Shown here piece after piece: positions 1 through 64,000 of a DNA stretch of 64,000 bases (the first letter of the stretch is position 1; each line of letters opens with the position of its first letter). Location of the stretch: the NCBI RefSeq assembly GCF_963576545.1, contig NC_083653.1:19309639-19373638 (forward strand). The letters run 5' to 3'. The notes beneath the pieces were generated by a model that saw only the letters and a program-made list of their open reading frames with translations, had not been told where the DNA came from and did no database searches. The position numbers were made by a program, and so were the translations under genes. This DNA comes from Limanda limanda. Its lineage: Eukaryota; Chordata; Actinopteri; Pleuronectiformes; Pleuronectidae.

Positions 1-141
1 TTGGTTATTATGTAGCGTGGATTCAATTCCCATACATCTCCAAAGGTTAATAACCAATCAAAAATGATCAATAAGTGTCACTAAAGTTGGGAGCAGTTGT
101 GTGTGTATTCGTGTGGCTCACACACTCACACTGACTCCCAC

Positions 142-142
142 G

Positions 143-173
<31 letters not shown>

Positions 174-194
174 ACACACAGACACACACACACA
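142..194. repeat. CA microsatellite upstream of the promoter
   Basis: An interrupted (CA)n tract with CAGA interruptions lies about 50-100 bp upstream of the GC-rich promoter region. Open frames of His-Thr repeats across it are artefacts. Confidence 0.9.
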
Positions 195-426
195 GTTACT
201 GTACCTGCTGACTGGGCCAATAATCAAACAGGGGGATCAACATTCCTCTCGCGGGACTGTCCCGCCTGAAGCATCGCGAAGTTTCCTGCTTCTCTCCGGT
301 GTTTCTCAGGCGGCAGCAGGCGGCAGACGGCGGAGGAGCCCGGTCCAAGAAAGGTGGAGACTCCTGCTCAACTTCCTGCACAGTAATCTTGAAGCACCGC
401 CGAGAGAAGTCAGGAGGCGGGCGGAG

Positions 427-465
427 CTGCTGCTGCTGCCGCTGCTGCTGCTGCTGCTGCTGCTG
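427..465 (+). repeat. CTG trinucleotide repeat in the 5' leader
   Basis: Four CTG units, one CCG and eight more CTG units lie about 175 bp before the start codon, probably in the transcribed 5' leader. They are outside the reconstructed coding sequence, so the Leu, Cys or Gln runs seen in the different frames are not part of CD2AP. Confidence 0.85.
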
Positions 466-639
466 GGACAAGGGCGAATGGATCCACGGCTCGTTTGACG
501 TCTTTATCTCCGGCGACTCGAGACGAACTCACCTTGCGGGCGTTTGGACGCAGCTACCTGGCTAGTGGCTAGCTAGCAGCGGAGCGGCTGGAAGCCTGAT
601 TCCCAGCGTCTGATAGCGAGGCGGTGCAAAGGGGCAGGA

Positions 640-55632
<54,993 letters not shown>

Positions 55633-58600
55633 AGCTCGCACAGCAATCACCAGCGGGCCCCGAGGCAAGCTTCTGGCCTTTGGACCAACCAGAGAGCAGG
55701 AAGGTGGTGACGGACAGAGAGAGGGCGGAGAACCAGACCAGCCACCTTGAGCACAATCTCTTTTCAGTGATCTACAATAATAAACTCGCTCTATATTTGT
55801 AAGATTTACATTTTGCACATATAATTTTTTTTTTTTCAAACTAGATGTTATTAAGTTCCAGATGTATATTTTCCCTTCTTTTTTATTTCATTTTTTTATT
55901 TTGCCAACACATGAAAACTGAGGCCTTACTTCAAACTACTGCGCTGGACTTGTAACTCTTCTGCTCACGCTCTCTCTCCCCTTCCCTCCACCATTCCTCG
56001 TACTCCTCAGGGAGGAGCTTCACTCTCAGTACTACTGACTTTGTATAAAGCAGGGGGCGCTTGTTTTCCACGCCTAATGTTCTTTCTCCTCATTTTTTTT
56101 ATGATGCACAATAGTTGATTTTAAAACGTGAGAAAATAATTAATTTCATTTAACAACCTTGCATTCTCACAATAAACGATTTTTTCTTTCTCATGGGGCG
56201 CCTGGCAGCAGTAGCCTCCGCGGCTGCAGTGCTTCAGAGAGAGCGCTGTGTTCGTTTCTTTGTCTTTTATATGTTTTCTTTAGCATTCCTATCCAGGGTA
56301 ACACTACTGTGCCTGATTTAAAAAAAAATAAAAAAAGGTAAATTCTATTAATTGTTTATAATGGGAGCTAACATTTTCCACGATGGTGTCTGGAATATCT
56401 GCAGCATGATGATATTGTATATCTATATTTTTTAAGTCTACTGACATGTCTAGTCAAATTCTATATAGAGGGCTTCTTCTACGCTGGTCTCTTCTATTTT
56501 TGTGAGGTTCGGATTCGTTGAAAACTTTGAACTTTAGCCACACAGTCTGCAGGTGATGCAGATACACACATAAACACACACACAAAGGAGTTGCGTCATT
56601 CCATGGTTGCTGAGCGACTCGGTCAGTTCATGAAAAAAAGTCTGTGTTTTTAATCTGGCGTTCATCACTCTGATCCCTGTCACGGTTCACTCTGCCACTA
56701 ACTTCTTCCTACCTTTCTCCTTTGACTCGCAGGGAAATGATTTGAGAGGAGCCTTGTCTTCCTGCTCTGTAATGTGTTTTGTATCAGCTTGCACACAGCA
56801 CTCATCAGATGTCCTGAATTCATTGTACATGCCTGTACACTAGTTCAACTGGAAGCATATTTGTAGAAATAACTGACAAAACCTCACATTCTCCTCATCT
56901 TAACTCTATTACAGGAGCAAATGGTCATTAGAGCTCCACTGTCGTTTTTTTCGCTAATTTGTCGGGCCCCTATCGCTAGCCCCCTTCCGGAAGATAAAAA
57001 AACACATTAGCCTCGGCGAACAGTGTAGAACGCAACATGGATCGTCAATTACAAAACGTTACTGACCCTGCTGTCTTTACTAACAGTTGTGCAGATTAAA
57101 TTCTGCAAAAGCATTTTTTTACTTTTCTCCATTGCTACTTCTTGTTTATAGCCTAACTCTTTCTGCAATAACATGCAAATGCTTCCTCCTAAGGCCTGTG
57201 CATGCCCAGTCTACGTGAGGGGTCATGTGATCTGCCTTTTTAGGCGTGTTAGTATGAACAGGGATTAAATTGATATGCAGCCTAAACGCTCGTGTGGACA
57301 GATTGTTTTCGCTGGAAAACAAATAGAGTCGTATGGATGTTTTGCCTCAGTGAGCCCTTGTTCCGTGCAGATGGATGTGCTATAATCCTCTATCTCTCCA
57401 CTCATTCTTCAGGTTTTTCCTTCAATTTTTCATCTATTTTGTGGGCTGCATCGCCTAGAAGTTAGATACAGATATTCAGCCACACTGCACAGTGATGTCA
57501 CAGTGTACTCACACACCCTGGAGCACATTTCTACATCATTCGAGCAACAGCAATGAATTTAAAAAATATAGATATATATATATATATATAAAAACATGAT
57601 ATATATACAGTTTTGACCAACCTATGCCCTGAGGTTCTTATACAATTCAAAGAGAATAATTGTGTAAGTGCTCTCTTTGGTCGTGCTGTTAAACATATTT
57701 GGTGTATGTTAAGCTGTTTGCACGGTGGATTCGCTGGGAGTCGCACATCTTAAACAGAAAATAAACCGTGGCTGGTTTCTTACTGTATAGTTTTTTTTTC
57801 TCTTTCAGCACAGAATGGTTGTCTTCAGAACGCTAGTTGCTAATATAATTGTTTTCCTAAACGCTGCGAGCATGGTGTTTCGAGGCTGCAGAAATGGGGA
57901 GCGCGGTGCGAGTGGAACTTACACAGTGTAGGATGCGAGCTGCCCTCAGTAACATCTGACCTGTAGCCCCAAACCTTTGGCCTGCGGCTCTGTTCAGACA
58001 ATGACCAGCTTATCTCTTGGTGTGGAGATGCGTTTTGAGAAGCCGACAGCAGCACAGCATCGTGTTCAGCCCCCAGCGGCCTCAGCATGGGTTGGAGGGA
58101 TGTTCTAACCCTGATCACTGATCAAGATTTAGACAGCAGGGTCCTGTTCCAAGTTAAATGTCTTGTCATTGTTTCACCTCTAGTTTTGTGCATTACTAAT
58201 ACTCTTCATTCTTAGTGCTTTTTTATTTTATATTCTTACATATACGTCACAGAGGTCTTAAAGAAGCGTTACTTTAATTTGAAATCATCCTCAGGCTTGG
58301 GATTAAAGTGGCCTGTGTGTGTGTGTTTATATGTGTGTGTCTGCCCGCAAACGTAACAGTGTCCATGAAGTGCTGGACTGCAGAGTGCATTGACCAAGTT
58401 GATAGTATATTTTTGCCCTTAATGATACAGCACCCATGCAGTGAGTGGATGCCTGATGTAAAACAAACACAACTCTCCAGCAACATGGCTGGGCGAAGAC
58501 ATAATTACAATGTGGGGGAACAAGGGACCCAGGGGGGTTTGGGTGAACAGCTTTTTGTGTAATATCTGTAATGCAGCTTAAATTCCACATATTGTACATT

Positions 58601-58735
58601 CCAGAGTTTGACACCAAGAAAATAAATCTGTGCACATTTATAACATATTTTCAAGTGATTTTGTTTACAAGAGCTGTATCCTTGCATGAGCTGAGAATCT
58701 TTCCCAAAAAACAATAAATATCGTCTTTATTTACT
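55633..58735 (+). other. cd2ap: cd2ap 3' untranslated region, probable extent
   Basis: The coding sequence ends at 55632. AATAAA signals follow at 55779, 56171, 56327, 57760, 58621 and 58713. No other gene begins here, and mammalian CD2AP also has a long 3' UTR (from memory), so I extend it to just after the last signal. It contains T-rich and AT-rich stretches, a TA repeat at 57570-57591 and a GT-rich segment at 58313-58340. Which signal is used cannot be told from sequence. Confidence 0.5.
58713..58718 (+). terminator. cd2ap: Distal polyadenylation signal AATAAA of cd2ap (candidate)
   Basis: AATAAA is followed within 30-50 bases by a T-rich element (CTTTGATTTTTTTTTC near 58750), a good arrangement for cleavage around 58735. 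The nearest upstream AATAAA is at 58621. Confidence 0.5.
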
Positions 58736-59675
58736 GACTCAGACTGTCCTTTGATTTTTTTTTCTTCGAAATAATGCAACATTCTTAAAAGTTTTCACAG
58801 CCTCACAACAGCCTTGAGCCTTTTTCATGCTTGGATTCCTAAAGATGCGTTCTTGGAAATATCGAGTGGAAAATCGACCATTCAGGGGAGAGAGCGAGTT
58901 TCTGAGGAAGTGCAGCTCCTCACAGTTTTTAAATTACGCATGGATGATTTGTTCCATCTATTATCGTATCTGACATCTGGCTGTCTAGCCTGCTTGTTGC
59001 TAGACATGTGTACCATGTGCACTTATGCGTTAATAAGTGCACATGGTCTGTTCAAACAAGAGGATGTCTTCTTTTGTCCATGAGTAAATACAACATCGAT
59101 CTCATCCTAACTCCCCTCTCTGAGTATCTGAAAAACCTTTTGATGGTTAATAAAGATGGAAGACGTGTCTCCACTTCCTCCCTCTGTAAATAACTGAAGC
59201 CCAAATATTCTGGATTCAGTTGCTGTCATTTTGAGCTTTTGATGCCGGAGTCGGTGAAGCAGTGATAGTGGAGCCGCAGTATTGAGGGACTGCTGATACA
59301 TACACCTGACCAATCGGGAGTCAGTCCCAGCTGTCAATCATGACAATGTATTTTCAGATTCCTTTTAAGTTGATACATTTATCTTATATATAACCTATAT
59401 TATATGCCTTTTGTCGATTGATTTAAAGGGAAAGTTCACCAGGAAATGAAAACACATTATCTACTCACCCCTATGCCAATGGGGGGGGGGGGGTTGGGGG
59501 GGCAGGTGATAGTCTCAGGGGTAAAAAGTGTAGCTCATTAGTAACCTATCTTCAGACGTACTAAACAACAGAAAAAACTGAAAATGCCTGCACAATGCGC
59601 GGGTGGTGTCATCCAAGTCTCTGGAATCCCCGACATTCATATTTGACTAGAAACAAGGTAATTTACACCAAGTCT
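58736..59675. other. Intergenic segment with repeat pieces
   Basis: A block at about 59156-59345 (AAGCCCAAATATTCTGGATT ... CCAATCGGGAGTCAGTC ... CTGTCAATCATGAC) looks like a dispersed fish repeat. AAAGGGAAAGTTCACCAGG at 59427 is the head of another. A 13-base G-run is at 59481. No gene is seen. Confidence 0.6.
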
Positions 59676-59971
59676 TAAAGGTGACATATTATGCCCATTT
59701 TACCACAGTTGATAAGGTTCATTGGGGTCTTAATGAAATGTCTGAAACATATTTTGGTCAAAATACCAAAATAATCATTTAAAACAGCAGCCTTTTTACC
59801 TGTCTAAAACAGCCCTCCTCAGATTGACCTGTTTTGAGTGCCCCCCTCACCCCTCCTCCCTCCTTCACGAGATACAAGCGCCAGAGTTTTTGGGACGGTA
59901 GACATGCTAGATACCCAAATTAACGTGTAGAAGCACTACAAAAGTTGAATTTTCATAATATGTCACCTTTA
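59676..59971. mobile_element. 296-bp MITE with perfect terminal inverted repeats
   Basis: The left end TAAAGGTGACATATTATG is exactly complementary to the right end CATAATATGTCACCTTTA. The direct repeat AGTCT lies on both sides (59671-59675 and 59972-59976). It is too short for a transposase. The family is abundant in fish, from memory; the superfamily is not certain. Confidence 0.85.
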
Positions 59972-59976
59972 AGTCT

Positions 59977-61090
59977 CAGTCTTGTAGTAGTGTGGTATAT
60001 ATAAATATGATGGCGGGAGAGAGAGAGAAGATGACTACGTGCTCAGTGCATCACAGGAGTTTCCCACAGCAGCCACGGCCTGTAGAAGCACAAACCAGGG
60101 CTGGTTCACATGGCACCTCCTGACAACATTGCCTATAGGAGCAGCACAAGGCAGAAACATTGTGTTTCACGTGTGTTTGTTGGGCTGCCACGGCCACCTG
60201 GGAGCTCTCATTCATCTGGTAAAGTGAGCGCAGGGATTCACTTCTCTCTGACCTTTTCTCATTTACAGTTTGTTAGCGTAGTAGAGCAGCGGCAGCCTGC
60301 ACATGTGCGTGCAGATCAAAGCACCAGATCCCATCTCACTCAGGAGGACGCAGGACGCTCACTTAAAAGAGAGAAGCGCTTTATCTGGAGGGTTAGGAGC
60401 GGTGCACGCGCACACGCAAGTGGAAAATATTGTCCAGGTTGAAATGGTTAAAGTTGTGATGTTAGGACTTTTCCTTCTCTGTCACTGGATAAAGGGATAA
60501 CATGAAGAAATGGACTGTAAAATCCATGTATACCTTGTTTTCTCTGCCGCAGGAGGATTAGAGTTTTATCAATCACAGTGGTAGCAACAGCCAAGTCAGG
60601 CTTCATGCTCAAACTTTTATTTTACAACACAAATAAATATGATATGATATTGGAGAGAATCATGCCAAGAAGTCAACTAAAGACAAAAATAATTAGTTTG
60701 GTTTGTTGTATTGCAATTGATAAATTAGAGTTACTCTTTTATATAACGTATAACAATAATTTTACAAACGATTATGTTTAAAGCTTAAAGGTCTTTAAAT
60801 ATTTAGGTGAAAGGGATCTATTGGAAGAGGTTACATTTAAAAGTGATGTTTTAACTAGTGTGTTTTATGTTGATTGCAATTGAGGTTTTCTTACCATAGA
60901 ATGGGCCCTTTGTATTTAAATACTTTATATTTACTCCGGGGGGGGGCGGCCTCTCTACGGAGGCTGTGATGTTTTATACAGTGGCCCAAACTGGACAAAC
61001 TAAACACCTTCTGAGTTTTTAGGACAACTTAAGGCTATCACAGGTTATCTCAACTTCACCACTTTATGTCACTAAACTCTACACACTGAA
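59977..61090. other. Intergenic, nothing recognised
   Basis: Short open frames at 60039-60500 show no family features. A G-run lies near 60940. I see no exon with convincing splice sites. Confidence 0.6.
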
Positions 61091-61094
61091 CTTA

Positions 61095-61250
61095 TGAATG
61101 GTTAAAGGTCTGTATTTACATTGCGCTTTTCAAGTCTTGACGACCACCCAAAGCTCTTAACAATACAGTTATTTAAATCACAGTAATTGCACATGAGGTA
61201 ATTACACTGTCACAGAAAGGGCAGCAGGTTCAGATTGACAGACTAACGCC
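61095..61250 (+). repeat. Teleost interspersed repeat fragment
   Basis: GGTCTGTATTTACATTGCGC followed by TTTTCAAGTCTTGACGACCA and CAAAGCTCTTAACA is a diverged copy of a very common fish repeat (recognised from memory). Confidence 0.55.
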
Positions 61251-61474
61251 TAATGGAAGGAGCCTATTACGATGTGAAAGGTTAGTGAGGGGAGACTTTA
61301 ATTTCTCTTCAGTATGATTATATAATGTACCACAGTTTGACTCTGAGAATAGTATAAGCCATAATCATAACTTAAAACATATTTTGTACTATAAAAACAC
61401 AGTTTTTTCTGGGTTTTCCTACTTCCTTCCACAGTCCAAAGAGACGCAGATTGATGATAGGTCGACTTGACACG

Positions 61475-61890
61475 ATAAAGTTTGCAGCTTGTTCAAAATA
61501 CTGCTCATATTTTATCAAAAACAAACCGTAGGGTTCATATCACGCTGATTCTTGCGTCCCTTCACTGATTACCAGTTAAATTCAAGATTGATTTTAAGAA
61601 TCTTTCAATAACTTTTAAAACTCAACGTGGGCTGGCCCCACCATACATTTCCCAGCTCTTGACTCCCTTTAATCCCGGATCGTAATTTGATTTTGGCCAG
61701 CCTGTCCCTGTTGGCTGTCCCTAGGTCAAGACTGGCTACTCAAGGTGACAAGGCTTTCTTGGTCAGGGCCCCGAGTTTCTGGAACTCCCTGCCTGATGAA
61801 ATTATGGTCGCCAATTCACTACCAATCTTTAAATCCCTGCTCAAAACCTATTTTTACAGGAAAGCATTTCTAACATGGGACTTGTAATTA
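61475..61890 (+). mobile_element. L2/Rex-like LINE fragment, C-terminus of reverse transcriptase ORF
   Basis: The translation, with small interruptions, gives LVQNTAHI-like, SLHWLPVKFKIDFKN-like and GLAPPYISQLLTP-like phrases, then an open frame (61687-61887) with RSRLATQGDKAFLVRAPSFW, NSLPDEI and FKSLLKTYFYRKAF. This is the usual end of the reverse-transcriptase protein in vertebrate L2-type non-LTR elements. The polymerase core is absent, so it is a 5'-truncated, decayed copy. Confidence 0.75.
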
Positions 61891-62149
61891 TTTTCATTAC
61901 AACGATCAGCCTTTAGCCTCAGCGTATACCTCAGGTTTGGCTTTTAACGTTATTGCGATTAAAAGTCTGAAACACGAGATGATGCTAAGGTACGACTGAA
62001 GATTATTATTATGTTCATTATAACAACCAGTCTGACAGAGCTGAAATACACAACTGTTCCTGAAAGGAGTCTGTGCTGTGATCTGCAACCATTGGTTTCA
62101 CCAAACGTGGAGAAGACAAGGGGCTGATCCACGATGATGGATTCAGAGG

Positions 62150-62212
62150 ATGGAATCATTCTTTGAGTCGTTCATCTTGCAGGCGGTCATCTTAATAAAT
62201 GCGCCTTACGCA
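62150..62212 (-). other. Possible next exon of the HIPK-like fragment
   Basis: On the minus strand a very good acceptor (T-rich run then CTCAG, 62213-62225) lies 113 bp after the kinase donor. Joining them would give SLHA and stop after two codons. This could be the true terminal exon or chance. Confidence 0.25.
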
Positions 62213-62325
62213 CTGAGAAAAACAAGACAAAGAAATAAGAACTCAATCAATCAGTAAATAAACGTGTCAATTAATCCAATCATGCATCTGTCCAACTCTG
62301 CTGATACCAATACACAGTCACTTAC

Positions 62326-62467
62326 TGCAAGCTGGTGTCCGGCTCCTCCTCAATGTGTCTCATGGTCACAAACGGGTGCTGCAGAGCCTCAGCAGCAGTG
62401 ATCCTCAGATCAGGGTCCATCTGCAGAAGAAGCTTCAGCAGGTTGATCGATCATCTCAATGGGATCT
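62326..62467 (-). pseudogene. HIPK-like protein kinase exon, frameshifted (end of kinase C-lobe)
   Basis: Read on the minus strand, the exon-like block begins after ATCCAG with DPIEMID, then shifts frame by loss of a few bases and continues INLLKLLLQMDPDLRITAAE, ALQHPFVTMRHIEEEPD and TSL before a strong GTAAGT donor. DPDLRITAAEALQHPFV is kinase subdomain XI, and HPFVTM is typical of HIPK-family kinases, which are expanded in fish. With a straight reading an in-frame TGA precedes INLLK. No ATP-binding or catalytic-loop exons are visible up to 64000, so this is a partial, probably dead copy, or the last exons of a gene lying further right. Confidence 0.55.
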
Positions 62468-62524
62468 CTGGATTTGAAACAAAGATGATCGTTCAGTTTA
62501 TATGCTTCCTGTATCTAAGCAACA

Positions 62525-62640
62525 GAACTCAGCGGACGTCCGCTCACAAGAAGGTCGGCGGTTTGATCCCAGTCTCCCCCTTTCTCTGTGCTGAACTGTC
62601 CTTGGGCAGTGTGTGAGTGATGTGTGATGGAGAGAGTGCT
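62525..62640 (+). mobile_element. tRNA-like SINE fragment (B-box half)
   Basis: CTCACAAGAAGGTCGGCGGT followed by TTGATCCCAGTCTCC contains a B-box-like GGTTTGATCCC. The continuation CTGTGCTGAACTGTCCTTGG matches the usual teleost SINE body (from memory). The A-box half is missing. Confidence 0.6.
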
Positions 62641-62761
62641 GCACCTACGTGTCTGAGTGTACTTACCTCACAGAGCTACAGGCAAAGCTGTGGACTCTTA
62701 TGTGATGATTAACTGCTTTATTGTAATTTCAACACATGTGCATGTCAACATACAGGAAAAC

Positions 62762-62800
62762 AAAATGTGTCTGTGGCTCAAGAGGTAGAGTGGACCGCAT
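62762..62800 (+). mobile_element. tRNA-like SINE fragment (A-box half)
   Basis: TGTGGCTCAAGAGGTAGAGT resembles the A-box head of the same SINE type as at 27332. It lies downstream of the B-box fragment, so the two belong to different insertions or a rearranged one. Confidence 0.5.
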
Positions 62801-63089
62801 TGGCTAAACCGAAACAAGATGGTCTGGTCTTCTTATTGCATCACCAGGTTGTGCTGCCCTTACAGCCGTCACCTAGCACCAGAGATAAGGACAAAAATTT
62901 CATCAGTTAATTAAAAGTGATAAAAATAGTTTTTTTTAAATTTGTACCATTGGCTGTCCAGTTGGGTCCTAAATGGTTTTCTTCTGATGTTTACGCCTCG
63001 CTTGCTTTTGCAATTACCTCTTTGAAAAATAGTTAGAAGGATCCAACCAGACTATTGACAGTAGCTTGAATAATCTTAGTCATGTCTAT

Positions 63090-63420
63090 CGAGCTAGAGC
63101 CATTTAGAGGCCAAAGGTCGTCCTGGCAATCCCAACATCCTCTTGATGACGAATTTCGACTTCTGCCATCAGGAAGGAGGTACACTTCCCCAGGGCTAAG
63201 GTCAAATTTAAGATAATTTGTCCTCTCAGTTGGCTTTTAAATAAGCAGGCCTAGTGATATTGCACACCAAAATTGTAATATATTTTAAAGTTGTAACAAA
63301 GGACTAACAAATTTTTAGTGCTCTTTTTATGTACTTCATGTTTTGTTATTATGTGTATGGATTGTGTGTGACTACTGTTTGCAAACCAAATTGCTCCTTA
63401 GGGAAAAAAATACTATATTA
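63090..63420 (+). mobile_element. LINE 3' end remnant
   Basis: At 63149 the plus strand can be read DEFRLLPSGRRYTSP, recalling the RLPSGRRY motif near the C-terminus of some non-LTR reverse transcriptases. It is followed by TTTGCAAACCAAATTGCTCC and TTAGGGAAAAAAATACT, a typical LINE 3' tail. Frame and polymerase are lost. Confidence 0.55.
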
Positions 63421-64000
63421 ACCTACGTAGACTCAGAATGACACAGATTTGGGAGAACAATAGTGGTCCCAAGTTGACCTTAGCATTGTTGGATGAATAC
63501 AATATTGTTGAATAAAATCCAATAAAAACTAGAATAATAAAACTAAATAAGATATGAAAATATTATAAAAAAACAACAAGAATGCCATCTCTGTCATCTG
63601 CCCCCTCAGAGTTCAGAGAAGAAACGATACTGTCTGTTGCTTTATACTCTGTTGCTTTATACAGGCTGAAATCTCAACCAGAAGCCGGATGGTAGAACTG
63701 GAGCTGTGGAGGTGAGAATTGACTGATATAAAAGATTTGGCTTTCATAACAAACCCTAAGAGTTTACTGCTGAGGCTCATTATGAATTGAAACTCAAAAT
63801 AACAGATTGCAGAAAGTTTGAAACAAACTATATAGGATTTTGAGAAAAGAGTGAGACTTTTATCCACATTAAACTTTGCCTGTTTGTAAAGTTAGTAGAA
63901 AGGTTGCTGGCCTCTTTTTTTACAAGGCACCCCTGCATTGGCATGGAAACTTTCCTGGTACTTGTATGTCCCATAACCTGCACCTTGATGATATAGTGCT
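63421..64000. other. Intergenic, nothing recognised
   Basis: AT-rich sequence. An 84-residue minus-strand frame at 63613-63867 has no domain or motif I can recognise. Confidence 0.6.

Noticed and set aside
97..498. Open frame of 133 codons over the CA repeat and leader
   Set aside because: It is driven by the CA and CTG repeats, has no conserved content and lies upstream of the real cd2ap start.

Overview
The window is vertebrate nuclear DNA, almost certainly from a ray-finned (teleost) fish and probably a percomorph. The grounds are GT-AG introns of 0.3 to 11 kb, long CA/GT and TTC microsatellites, and many interspersed repeats of teleost type (hAT and PIF/Harbinger MITEs, tRNA-like SINE pieces, L2-like LINE ends, a candidate solo LTR). 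There are no operons, CRISPR arrays or prokaryotic signals.

One gene fills most of the window on the plus strand: cd2ap (CD2-associated protein), an endocytic, actin-linked and slit-diaphragm scaffold. I could reconstruct the whole coding sequence. It has 19 coding exons (ATGG at 640-643, stop at 55630-55632), all with GT-AG borders and matching phases, joining to 1995 nt or 664 residues plus stop. The order is SH3-1 (about 2-54), SH3-2 (about 119-172), a basic [14 protein letters not shown] block (214-227), SH3-3 (about 282-337), proline-rich segments (362-440), a capping-protein-interaction motif (497-513) and a C-terminal coiled coil (about 606-660).

Layout: 1-240 is upstream DNA with a CA repeat. 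240-900 is a GC-rich promoter and leader with a CTG repeat and the four-base first coding exon. 644-55590 holds introns 1-18, which carry nearly all the mobile elements. The largest insertions are a GGGCCCGAGCAC-family array with two long TTC tracts (35.6-38.3 kb, intron 12), a hAT element with a BED-finger ORF (46.9-47.7 kb, intron 16) and a Harbinger element (53.6-54.6 kb, intron 18). 55633 to about 58735 is a long 3' UTR with several AATAAA signals. Downstream, 58.8-64 kb is repeat-rich intergenic DNA: a 296-bp MITE with perfect terminal repeats, an L2-like reverse transcriptase C-terminus, a broken HIPK-like kinase exon on the minus strand, and SINE and LINE fragments.

I did not find a new multi-gene system. 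The most notable items are the structured intronic insertions, the phase-neutral small exons that could be alternatively spliced, and the frameshifted kinase fragment.
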